64,000 nucleotides of DNA. Source: Kineosporiaceae bacterium. GTDB taxonomy: Bacteria > Actinomycetota > Actinomycetes > Actinomycetales > Kineosporiaceae. The notes beneath the pieces were generated by a model. That model made no database searches, was not told where the DNA came from, and worked only from the letters and a program-made list of their open reading frames with translations. Below are positions 35,566 through 43,222 of this stretch, piece by piece. Location: NCBI GenBank assembly GCA_016713225.1, contig JADJPO010000004.1, forward strand, positions 186,001 to 250,000, written 5' to 3'. A program made the position numbers and the translations under genes. The stretch's first letter is position 1; each line of letters starts with the position of its first letter.

Positions 35566-37026
35566 TCAGTCGCCCAACTCGGCCCGCCGCACCGTCACGT
35601 AGGCCTCCAGCTCCTCGCGCACCGCATCGTCCATCGGGGGCTGCTCGTAGGCGTCGAGCTTGGCGTGCCAGACATCGGAGGCGCGGGCCGCAGCGTCCTT
35701 GGCACCGTTACGCATCCAGCGGTCATAGTTGTCCGAGCTGGACAGGAACGGCCGGTAGAAGCAGGTGCGGAACCGCTCCATCGTGTGCTCGGCGCCGAGG
35801 AAGTGCCCGCCGTGGCCGACCTCCGCGTGAGCACCGAAGGCCAGGGTCTCCTGCGAGAACTCGATCGGCGTGAAGGTGTGCTGCAACATCTCGTGGATCT
35901 GCATGTCGATGACGAACTTCTCGTAACAGGCCACCAGCCCACCGTCGAGCCAGCCGGCGGTGTGCATCACCCAGTTGATGCCCGCCAGGAACGTCGGCCA
36001 CATCGTCATCAACGCCTCGTAGGCGGCCTGGGCGTCGGGCACCTGGGACGACGTGAAGCCGCCGCCCGAACGCACCGGCAGCCCGAAGTGGCGGGCGATC
36101 TGACCCGTGCAGAGCAGCCCCATCGCCGACTCGGGAGTGCCGAACTGCGGTGAGCCGGACTGCATGTCGATGTTCGACAGGAACGACCCGAAGATCACCG
36201 GGCTGCCCGGCCGGATCAGCTGCGACAGGGTGATGCCGGTGAGGGCCTCGGCGATCTGCTGGGCCAGCGTGGCGGGGATCGAGACCGGCGACATCGCGCC
36301 CATGAGCAGGAACGGCGTGATCACCACCGGCTGGTTGGCCGCGCTGTACTCGAACTGCGAGTCGAGCATGCGGTCGTCCCAGCGCAAGGGCGAATTGCAG
36401 TTGATCAGAGAGATGGTCGCCGGGGTCTTCTCGATCGAGGCCCGGCCGGCCTCACGGCCCTTGCCGCCACCGAACAGGATCTCGGTCATGGCCAGGGTGT
36501 CCCGGGCATTGACCCCGCTGACCACGTTGCCCATGTAGATCTTGTCCGTCAGGGTCTGCAGCGCGTAGATCATGTCCAGGTGACGACTGTCGAGCGGGGC
36601 ATCGTTGGGCTCGCAGATCACCCCACCGGCGGAATCCAGGCCCGAGAACGACTGGGCCAGACGGGTGAAGTTGCGGAAGTCGTCCATCGTGGCGTCCCGG
36701 CGCACGTCGCCCTCGCGGACGAAGGGCGGGCCGTACACACCCCCGAAGACCATGGCATCGCCGCCGATGTGCACCGAATTGGCGGGGTTTCGGGCCTGGA
36801 CGTCGAACTCGTGCGGCGCCTTGGCGACCTGCTCGAGGATGAAGTCGGGGTCGAACTTCACGTTCTGGTCCTCGACCGTCTGCCCGGCGGCTCGGAACAG
36901 GTCGAGGGCGCGGTCGGAGCAGAACTCCACGCCGATCTCGGACACCAGCCGGCGCCACCCGGAGTCCAGCACCGCCAGCGACTCCTGCGAGAGGATCTCG
37001 TAGCGCGGCATGGTGTTTCGGAACAT
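35566..37026 (-). CDS. mttB: MttB-family (non-pyrrolysine) quaternary amine:corrinoid methyltransferase
   Basis: A 486-residue member of the trimethylamine methyltransferase (MttB) superfamily, a TIM-barrel enzyme that moves a methyl group from a methylamine to Co(I) of a partner corrinoid protein. There is no in-frame amber codon, so it belongs to the non-pyrrolysine branch, whose studied members demethylate quaternary amines (glycine betaine MtgB, proline betaine MtpB, carnitine MtcB, gamma-butyrobetaine MtyB). It is divergent from the IclR-corrinoid protein operon, with a 104-bp shared control region and AGGAGCCCC before the ATG. Glycine betaine is the favoured substrate because an importer, choline dehydrogenase and dimethylglycine-type dehydrogenase are also present; this is inference. 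The symbol names the family, not the substrate. Confidence 0.85.
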   Translation of the reverse strand: MFRNTMPRYEILSQESLAVLDSGWRRLVSEIGVEFCSDRALDLFRAAGQTVEDQNVKFDPDFILEQVAKAPHEFDVQARNPANSVHIGGDAMVFGGVYGPPFVREGDVRRDATMDDFRNFTRLAQSFSGLDSAGGVICEPNDAPLDSRHLDMIYALQTLTDKIYMGNVVSGVNARDTLAMTEILFGGGKGREAGRASIEKTPATISLINCNSPLRWDDRMLDSQFEYSAANQPVVITPFLLMGAMSPVSIPATLAQQIAEALTGITLSQLIRPGSPVIFGSFLSNIDMQSGSPQFGTPESAMGLLCTGQIARHFGLPVRSGGGFTSSQVPDAQAAYEALMTMWPTFLAGINWVMHTAGWLDGGLVACYEKFVIDMQIHEMLQHTFTPIEFSQETLAFGAHAEVGHGGHFLGAEHTMERFRTCFYRPFLSSSDNYDRWMRNGAKDAAARASDVWHAKLDAYEQPPMDDAVREELEAYVTVRRAELGD

Positions 37027-37120
37027 CGGGGCTCCTTCGACTCGATGGAGTAGGGGCGCTTGTGCGGTCGTGCTTGACCTCGGACGAGGGCCGATCCTAC
37101 GCTTTCGTCGTGAAACAACG

Positions 37121-37137
37121 GTTCCATGATATGGAAC
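37121..37137. promoter_or_regulatory. Palindromic operator between mttB-family gene and IclR
   Basis: GTTCCATGATATGGAAC is a 17-bp palindrome (7-bp arms GTTCCAT/ATGGAAC around GAT). It contains the ATG of the IclR gene and lies in the divergent control region shared with the methyltransferase gene. IclR regulators typically bind palindromes of about this length and usually repress their own gene, so this is the likely operator. If the IclR start is the GTG at 37110, the site lies within codons 4-10. Confidence 0.65.
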
Positions 37138-37931
37138 AGTCCTCGACGCGCCAGCCGACCGGCTCGACCGCCGGCAGCCAGGCCGTCGATCGCGCCGCCG
37201 CGCTGCTCGACCTGATCGTCGCGTCGGGCGAGCCGCGCAGCTTCACCTCGCTGGTCGACGAACTCGGCCTGGCCAAATCGACCACCTCACGACTGCTCCA
37301 GGCCCTCGAACGCAACCGGTTGGTGCAGCGCGATCGGGACGGCCTGTTCCGCCCGGGAGCCCTGTTCGCGCTCTACGCTGCCCGCCACAACGCCGGCAGC
37401 CATCTGCACGACCTGGCCGAACTCGCCCAGCCGGCCCTCGACCGACTCGCCGGGACCACCGGTGAAACCGCAAACTTCGCCGTCCCCCGGGGCGGCGTCG
37501 TGGTACAGGTATCCCAGGCCGACGGCCGATACCTGTTGGGTGCCACCAGCTGGGTCGACGTCGAAGTGCCACCGCACTGCTCAGCCCTGGGCAAGATCTT
37601 CTACGCCTTCGGGCGGATCCCTCTGCCCGAGGGGCCGCTCGAGGCACGGACGCCGGCCACGATCGTCACCCGGGCCGGGCTGGAGTCCGATGTGGCCGTG
37701 GTACGTCGCCGGGGATGGGCGATCGCCGCGGAAGAACTGGAAGTGGGTCTGGTCGCGGTCGCCGCGCCCGTGCGCGGACCCGATGGCACCGTGGTGGGGG
37801 CACTGTCGGTCTCCGGACCGACCGCTCGAATTCCGGCAGAACGCCTGCCGGCGCTCGGCGCACTCGTCGCCGAGCAGGCACTCTCCGTGTCCATACATCT
37901 CGGGTTCTCTCGAAAGGTAGGAGCCGCATGA
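37131..37931 (+). CDS. IclR family regulator of the corrinoid methyl-transfer operon
   Basis: A 266-residue IclR protein with N-terminal winged HTH (about 18-75, AVDRAAALLDLIVASGE and GLAKSTTSRLLQALER) and effector domain (about 90-260). It is a different regulator from the one at 24852-25661; the two share only family-level similarity. The ATG at 37131 is favoured, although an in-frame GTG at 37110 is possible. Its stop overlaps the corrinoid protein ATG (ATGA), so regulator and corrinoid protein are cotranslated. A perfect palindrome over its start codon suggests autoregulation and control of the divergent methyltransferase gene. Confidence 0.9.
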   Translation: MEQSSTRQPTGSTAGSQAVDRAAALLDLIVASGEPRSFTSLVDELGLAKSTTSRLLQALERNRLVQRDRDGLFRPGALFALYAARHNAGSHLHDLAELAQPALDRLAGTTGETANFAVPRGGVVVQVSQADGRYLLGATSWVDVEVPPHCSALGKIFYAFGRIPLPEGPLEARTPATIVTRAGLESDVAVVRRRGWAIAAEELEVGLVAVAAPVRGPDGTVVGALSVSGPTARIPAERLPALGALVAEQALSVSIHLGFSRKVGAA

Positions 37932-38602
37932 CCGACGCCGCGCAGGCCGACCTGTTGAAGGCCCTGTATGACGAAACCCTGGTGGGCAACAAGCCCCGGG
38001 TGATCGAACTGACCCAGCAGGGCCTCGAGATCGGCATGACCCCGGAATCGTTGCTGTTCGACGCCCTCATCCCCTCTCTCGAAGAGGTCGGCGCCCGATT
38101 CGAGCGGGGTGACTTCTTCGTCCCCGAGATGCTGATCGCCGGCAAGGCGATGAGCGCCGCCCTCGACCTGCTGCGCCCGCTGCTGGCCAACACCGGCGCC
38201 GAGACCGTCGGCACCTACGTGATGGGCACCGTCAAGGGCGACGTCCACGACATCGGGAAGAACCTGGTCAACATCATGCTCGAGGGTGCCGGCTTCCACG
38301 TGATCGACCTGGGCGTTCAGGTGCCGCCGGAGAAGTTCATCGCCGCCATCCAGGAGTACAAGCCCGACATCGTCGGCATGTCCGCCTTCCTGACCACGAC
38401 CATGCCCATGTTCAAGGCCAACATCAACGCGCTCGAGAAGGCCGGCCTGCGCGACTCGGTGATCGTCATGGTCGGTGGCGCCCCGGTGACCCAGGAATAC
38501 GCCGACGCGGTCGGCGCCGACGGGTACGCCCCGGACGCCGCCACCACCGTGCGCCGCGCCAAGGACCTGATCCAGCGCAAGCGCGCCGCCGTGCCCGCCT
38601 GA
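37928..38602 (+). CDS. Corrinoid (B12-binding) methyl-carrier protein, MttC/MtbC type
   Basis: A 224-residue corrinoid protein that shuttles the methyl group between methyltransferases. The N-terminal helical cap domain (about 5-85) precedes a B12-binding Rossmann domain with the lower-ligand motif D105-V-H107-D-I-G110, whose His107 should coordinate cobalt, then SAFLTTTMP and VGGAPV, which cradle the nucleotide tail. Length and motifs match MttC/MtbC and the MtgC/MqnC-type partners of non-pyrrolysine MttB enzymes. It overlaps the IclR stop by ATGA and is followed after 65 bp by the methyl-THF methyltransferase. No cobalamin riboswitch was recognised upstream. Confidence 0.93.
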   Translation: MTDAAQADLLKALYDETLVGNKPRVIELTQQGLEIGMTPESLLFDALIPSLEEVGARFERGDFFVPEMLIAGKAMSAALDLLRPLLANTGAETVGTYVMGTVKGDVHDIGKNLVNIMLEGAGFHVIDLGVQVPPEKFIAAIQEYKPDIVGMSAFLTTTMPMFKANINALEKAGLRDSVIVMVGGAPVTQEYADAVGADGYAPDAATTVRRAKDLIQRKRAAVPA

Positions 38603-38667
38603 CCCTGCTCACGCCGCCACTCACTCACCTCTCGCGAAAGCCGTTCCACGACAAGGAGTTCTTGCAC

Positions 38668-39552
38668 ATGCACACCGTTCTGCGCTCGGCCACGCGTGAG
38701 GTCGTCATCGGCCCGGACCAGCCGTTCTGCATCATCGGCGAGCGGATCAACCCGACCGGCCGGCCGAAGTTCCAGGAGGAACTGCGCGCCGGGGACATGC
38801 ACCGGGTGATCGAGGACGTGAACGCCCAGGTGGCCGGCGGCGCGACCATGCTCGACGTCAACATGGGTGTCCCGCTGGCCGACGAGGCGCAGTTGCTCTC
38901 GGACGCCGTCAAGCTGATCCAGTCGCTCACCGACCTGCCGTTGTGCATCGACTCCTCCGTGGTCGAGGCGTTGGACGCCGGGCTGGCCGCCTACCAGGGC
39001 AAGGCGCTGGTGAACTCGGTGACCGGCGAGCGCGAGCGGCTGGAGGCGATCCTGCCGTTGGTCAAGAAGTACGGCGCCGCGGTGATCGCGCTGCCCAACG
39101 AGGAGGACGAGATCCCCGAGGACCCGGCCAAGCGGCTGGAGATCACCAAGAAGATCGTCGAGATCGCGACCAAGGAGTACGCGATCCCGATCGAGGACAT
39201 CGTGATCGACCCGCTCGCGATGCCGGTGGGCGCCAACCACGAGTACGGCAAGTGGACCATGCAGGCGATCACGCTGATCCGCGACGAGCTCGACCTGAAC
39301 ACCACCCTGGGCGCCGGCAACGTCTCGTTCGGCATGCCCGGGCGCCATGCGCTCGGGTCGGCGTTCCTGCCGATGGCGATGCACGCCGGACTGACCAGCG
39401 CGATCATGGACTCCCGCACGCCGCAGATGGTCGACTCCATCAGGGCCGCCGACCTGATGATGGGCAACGACGAGTGGGGTGCCAACTGGATCGCAGCCTT
39501 CCGCGCCAAGCAGAAGGCCGCCGAGGCGGCTGCCGCCGCGGCAGCCGGCTGA
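38668..39552 (+). CDS. Methyltetrahydrofolate:corrinoid methyltransferase (pterin-binding, AcsE/MtgA type)
   Basis: A 294-residue pterin-binding TIM-barrel protein related to AcsE, MtgA/MtqA and the folate domain of MetH. It shows FCIIGERINPTGRPKF, the LDVNMG pterin-binding motif and the LPLCIDSS strand, and later GAGNVSFGMPGR. It should take the methyl group from methyl-Co(III) corrinoid to tetrahydrofolate, giving 5-methyl-THF. The ATG at 38668 lies 9 nt after AAGGAG; an earlier TTG at 38662 is too close to the RBS. The C-terminus ends in an Ala-rich tail. It is followed 1 bp later by the activator gene. Confidence 0.9.
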   Translation: MHTVLRSATREVVIGPDQPFCIIGERINPTGRPKFQEELRAGDMHRVIEDVNAQVAGGATMLDVNMGVPLADEAQLLSDAVKLIQSLTDLPLCIDSSVVEALDAGLAAYQGKALVNSVTGERERLEAILPLVKKYGAAVIALPNEEDEIPEDPAKRLEITKKIVEIATKEYAIPIEDIVIDPLAMPVGANHEYGKWTMQAITLIRDELDLNTTLGAGNVSFGMPGRHALGSAFLPMAMHAGLTSAIMDSRTPQMVDSIRAADLMMGNDEWGANWIAAFRAKQKAAEAAAAAAAG

Positions 39553-39553
39553 C

Positions 39554-41549
39554 GTGACCGAGCCGGCGGCCCTCGCGAGCGAGCCCGACCGCGAGCGATA
39601 TCTGCGCGAGGGCTTGCTCGGCGAGCACCCCGAGGCACATCACCTGCTCGACGCGACGCCCGACGAGACCGGCACTGACGAGCCCAGCCGGGCCCGGATC
39701 ACGTTCGTGCGCACCGGCGAGGGCAACACCGGCCCTGACCGCGAGGTGCGGGTGCCCGCCGGGGTGACGGTGTTCGACGCCGCCAGCTGGAACGGCATCG
39801 CGATCGACTCGACCTGTGGTGGGCACGGCACGTGCCGCAAGTGCAAGGTGCGAGTGATCGGCGGCTCGGTACCGGTGTCGCGGCTCGACCCGCGGGCCTT
39901 CTCCCCCGATCAGCTGCGCCAGGGCTGGCGGCTGGCGTGTCTGGCTGCGGCCCAGCACGATCTGACCGTCGAGGTGCCGCCGCTGCTCACCCGGCCGAAG
40001 GCTGCCACGGTGGGTGTGGGCCGACAGGTGATCCTGCGGCCGGCCGTCCAGAAGCGCTACGTCGAGCTGGACGAACCGAGCCTGGCCGACCAGCGCACCG
40101 ACGTCGAGCGGTTGTTGGCGGCGATCGACGACCTCGAGCCCCGGCCCGAGTTGTATGCGGTACGGCGGTTGCCGAAGGTGTTACGCGAGAACGACTTCAA
40201 GGTGACGGCGGTGATCGTCGACGAGGTGTTGATCGACGTCGAGCCGGGCGACACCACGGCGACCCGTTACGGCATCGCCTTCGACCTGGGCACCACCACG
40301 GTGGTGGCGACCCTGCTCGACCTGAGCACCGGCACCCCGGCCGCTGTGCGCTCGATGCTCAACAAGCAGCAACCGTTCGGTGGCGATGTGATCAGCCGGA
40401 TCAGCGCCACCATGCTCGATCCGGACGCCCTCGGCCGGCTGCAACAGGCCGCCCGCGACACCCTGGCCGAACTCGCCGGTGAGGTCTGCGCCGAGGCCGG
40501 CGTCGCGCCGTCCGGGGTGTACGAGGTCGCCCTGGCGGGCAACGCCACCATGGCCCACCTGGTGCTCGGTATCGACCCCGAGCCGCTCGGGGTGGCGCCA
40601 TTCGTCATGTCCAGCAAGGAATTCCCCGACCTGCTCGCGAGCGAGCTCGGGCTGACCGAGGCCCACGTGCACCCGCGGGCCCGGGCCTATCTGTTCCCCT
40701 CCCTCGGAGCCTACGTCGGCGGCGACATCGTGGCGGGCATGCTGGCCTCGGGCATGGACCGCGACAAGCGGCTGCGGCTGTTCATCGATGTCGGTACCAA
40801 CTGCGAGATCGTGCTGGGCGATTCGACCCGGTTGCTCTCGACCGCGGCACCGGCCGGCCCGGCGTTCGAAGGCGCCTCGATCCGCTGTGGCATGCGCGCG
40901 GCGGACGGCGCCATCGAGGTGGTCAAGCTCAGCCCGGACGGCGTCGCGCTGCAGGTGATCGGGGACGTCGAACCCGGTCGGGTTGTGCGGGTCCGGGCTG
41001 GTCGATGCCGTGGCCGAACTGGTCGCGGTCGGGTTGCTGGACTCCTCCGGCCGGTTGCTCACCACCGAGGCCGCCCGGCCGGTGATCCCGGGCCTGGCCG
41101 ACCGGTTGGTGGAACTCGAAGGTGGCGAACGGGTCTTCGTCCTGCACTGGTCCGGTGAGGCCGGCGATGTCGAGCACGCGATCTACCTGTCGCAGCGCGA
41201 CGTCCGGGAGCTGCAGTTCGCCAAGGCCGCGATCGCCACCGGCTGGAACCTGCTGCTGGCCGAGTACGGCGCCGGCGTGGCCGACGTCCAGCAGGTGTTG
41301 CTGGCCGGCTCGTTCGGCTCGTACCTGTCGGCGGCCAACGCCGTCCGGATCGGCCTGGTGCCCAAGGTGCCGGTGGTGCGCATCGTCAGCGCGGGCAACG
41401 TGGCCGGTGAGGGCGCCAAGATGACCCTGCTCTCGATCCGCGAACGCGAAGGCGCCCGCAGACTGCTGGACGAGGTGCGCTATGTCGAACTCTCCGACCG
41501 AGCCGACTTCAACGACCTCTTCGTCGACCAGCTCGCCTTCCCCCACTGA
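39554..41549 (+). CDS. RACo-type corrinoid activation protein (ferredoxin + ASKHA ATPase), apparent frameshift
   Basis: Encodes a DUF4445/RACo-like protein, about 664 residues if the frame is repaired. An N-terminal plant-type [2Fe-2S] domain (Cys88, Cys94, Cys97, and a later CLAA Cys) is followed by an ASKHA ATPase domain with GIAFDLGTTTVVATLLD and LRLFIDVGTNCEIVLG. Such proteins use ATP to return inactive Co(II) corrinoid to Co(I). The start is a GTG at 39554, right after the upstream stop. At about 40975-40982 the frame breaks: removing one G of CCCGGTCGGG gives the family pattern EPVGLCGSGLVDA, and the other frame then runs to 41549. As written, translation would end at 41158. This may be a sequencing error, a real mutation or recoding. 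Confidence 0.85.
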
Positions 41550-41573
41550 CCCCTCCCCCGAACCCCCCACCCC

Positions 41574-41676
41574 AACCCGCTCATGCTCCGCAGGTGACGC
41601 GCCATGCTCCGCAGAGACCGCGATATCGATGGCTGACAGCGCTGTCAGCACGACACCTGCGGAGTATGAGCCGGTT
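41574..41676. repeat. 103-bp nested palindromic element, copy 1 (diverged)
   Basis: Begins AACCCGCTCATGCTCCGCAG and ends with the near-complement TGCGGAGTATGAGCCGGTT (2 mismatches over the 23-bp outer arms). A second ATGCTCCGCAG lies inside the left half. The inner right arm has diverged and instead contains the perfect palindrome GCTGACAGCGCTGTCAGC (41632-41649). Same length as copies 2 and 3. It overlaps the start of the DUF1638 gene. Confidence 0.85.
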
Positions 41677-42246
41677 GTGGTGATCGCGTGCGGCGCCATT
41701 GCCCAGGGCGTCGCGCGCGTGGCGACCGCACGCGGCTGGGCGATCGAGGTCCGACCGCTGCCGCCGTTGCTGCACAACCACCCCGCCAAGATCGCGGGCG
41801 AGGTCGAGCAGCTCGCGGCGTCCCTGCTCGAGGCCGGACGGCGCGTGGCCGTCGCCTACGCCGATTGCGGCACCTACGGCGCCCTGGACGACGTGTGCGC
41901 GCGCCTCGCGATCCCCCGGTTACGCGGGGCGCACTGCTACGACGTGTTCGCCGGCCCGGAACGGATCGAGGCGTTGCTGGCGGAGCAGCCCGGCACCTAT
42001 CTGCTCACCGACTACCTGGCGGCCTCGTTCCGGCGCAGCGTGGTCGTCGAGCTCGGAATGAATCGTCACCCCGAGCTGCGCGATGACTACTTCCGCCACT
42101 ACACCCGCGTGGTCTGGCTGGCGCAGCACCCCACCCCCGAGTTGCGCGAGGCCGCCCAGGCCGCGGCCGCGATCATGGGGCTGCCGCTGGAGGTGATGGT
42201 CACGGGCGAAGTCGGACTCGAGGCAGAGTTGGCTCGGCTGGTGTGA
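41629..42246 (+). CDS. DUF1638 protein of the corrinoid methyl-transfer cassette
   Basis: A protein of up to 205 residues with the DUF1638 pattern: VVIACGAIAQGV near the start, LPPLLHNHPAKI, VAYADCGTYGALD (about 85-97), GAHCYDVFAG, TYLLTDYLAASF and HYTRVVWLAQ. Conserved Cys and His residues in these motifs suggest metal or cofactor binding. The family is found beside MttB-type methyltransferases and corrinoid proteins, but its function is unknown; a role in corrinoid handling is inferred from context. The start is uncertain: ATG 41629 lies inside the repeat element, while GTG at 41677 or 41680 lies at its edge and directly before the conserved VIACG. Last gene of the cassette. Confidence 0.8.
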   Translation: MADSAVSTTPAEYEPVVVIACGAIAQGVARVATARGWAIEVRPLPPLLHNHPAKIAGEVEQLAASLLEAGRRVAVAYADCGTYGALDDVCARLAIPRLRGAHCYDVFAGPERIEALLAEQPGTYLLTDYLAASFRRSVVVELGMNRHPELRDDYFRHYTRVVWLAQHPTPELREAAQAAAAIMGLPLEVMVTGEVGLEAELARLV

Positions 42247-42535
42247 CGAATTCCGTGGGCCGATCCGCACCGTCGAGCGGCACGATCCCCGAGGCACTTG
42301 GCAGGGATCCCTCGGCCTCTCGGCGATCACGAAGACCGAGCACTGATCCACCCGGCAGGGCACTCATGCGGTGGCAGGGCACTGGTGTGCCGATATGCCA
42401 GTGCCACAGTGACACCAGCCCGGGCACAGTGCACGAACCCCAGCACAGTCTCTGCACCGCTGATGCAGTGATGACCCGAGCCGGCTGTGATCACATGACT
42501 CGGCCGGTTCGACCAGGTCGAGAGGAGCTACGCCC
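42247..42535. other. Intergenic region before endonuclease V
   Basis: A 289-bp gap without a supported gene. A short open frame (42243-42539) crosses it but lacks a protein-like composition or start signal. It includes a TGTGATCACA palindrome (42486-42495), about 40 bp before the endonuclease V start, and a GAGAGGAGC ribosome-binding site for that gene. Confidence 0.45.
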
Positions 42536-43081
42536 GTGACAGCCGAGAGCCCCCGGCAACCGGGGTATGGCGCAGTCGACGTGCACTACCTGCCGGACGG
42601 CGGTGCGCGCGCCGCGCTGGTCATGGCCGAGGACGCGCGGTTCGCCCGGATCACCGGCGAGTACGTGGTGACGGTCGACCAGGTGAGCCCTTACCGACCG
42701 GGCCACTTCTACGAGCGAGAGCTGCCCGCCGTCCACGCGGTGCTCGTGGGGCACGTACCGGGCCTGCTGGTGGTCGATGGCTACGTCGACCTGGATCCGC
42801 AGGGGCGCCCGGGGCTGGGCGCTCATGCCCACGCCCGGTTCGACGTCCCGGTGATCGGGGTCGCCAAGACGGCGTTCGCCACCGCAACACACGCTGTCGC
42901 CATCCGGCGCGGGTCTGCCACCCGACCGTTGTACGTCACCGCGGCCGGCCTCGACCTCGACCAGGCGGCTGATCTGGTGACGGCCATGGCCGGGCCGTTC
43001 CGGCTGCCCGATGCGTTGCGGCGGGTCGATGCCCTGGCCCGAGGGAACGTGTCGCCCACGACCCACGGGTCCGGCTGGTAG
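42536..43081 (+). CDS. nfi: Endonuclease V (deoxyinosine repair)
   Basis: A 181-residue endonuclease V. The conserved features are DVHYLPDGGARAALV near the start (first metal-ligand Asp), the PYRPGHFYERELPAV segment (the FYxRELP minor-groove wedge), LLVVDGYVDLDPQGRPGLGAHA with the second Asp, and VPVIGVAKTAF with the catalytic Lys. It nicks DNA near deoxyinosine and other deaminated bases. It is slightly shorter than E. coli Nfi (about 220). The GTG start follows GAGAGGAGC. A copy of the 103-bp palindromic element lies directly downstream, between it and the convergent PucR-type gene. Confidence 0.88.
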   Translation: MTAESPRQPGYGAVDVHYLPDGGARAALVMAEDARFARITGEYVVTVDQVSPYRPGHFYERELPAVHAVLVGHVPGLLVVDGYVDLDPQGRPGLGAHAHARFDVPVIGVAKTAFATATHAVAIRRGSATRPLYVTAAGLDLDQAADLVTAMAGPFRLPDALRRVDALARGNVSPTTHGSGW

Positions 43082-43090
43082 ACCCCACCC

Positions 43091-43193
43091 AACCCGCTCA
43101 TGCTCCGCAGCCGCCCGTCCATGCTCCGCAGAGGACGCTTCCGGGCGGTCCCCGCGGAGCATCGAGGTGTCACCCACGGAGCATGAGCGGGTT
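43091..43193. repeat. 103-bp nested palindromic element, copy 2
   Basis: Left outer arm AACCCGCTCATGCTCCGCAG, right outer arm CGGAGCATGAGCGGGTT, with inner arms ATGCTCCGCAG and CCGCGGAGCAT around TTCCGGGCGG. The transcript could fold into a long branched hairpin. The outer stem extends a few bases further on both sides (CCACCC/GGTGGG). It fills the space between convergent genes and may act as a two-way terminator. Confidence 0.9.
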
Positions 43194-43222
43194 TGGTGGG
43201 GTGACGTAGCCGAAGGGGATGG

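Noticed and set aside
35566..37026. Pyrrolysine-containing MttB
   Set aside because: The gene is open from start to stop without any in-frame TAG, so no pyrrolysine position is encoded.
37900..38670. Cobalamin riboswitch for the corrinoid operon
   Set aside because: No B12-box-like conserved sequence or long structured leader is visible; the corrinoid gene overlaps the IclR gene and the other spacers are too short.
42486..42495. TGTGATCACA as a CRP-type site
   Set aside because: CRP sites need about 6 bp between TGTGA and TCACA; here the halves are adjacent. It is a simple 10-bp palindrome with no other support.
42243..42539. 98-codon open frame between DUF1638 and endonuclease V
   Set aside because: It begins inside the end of DUF1638, has Ser/Pro/Arg-rich composition without a recognisable fold or RBS, and looks like chance open frame in GC-rich DNA.
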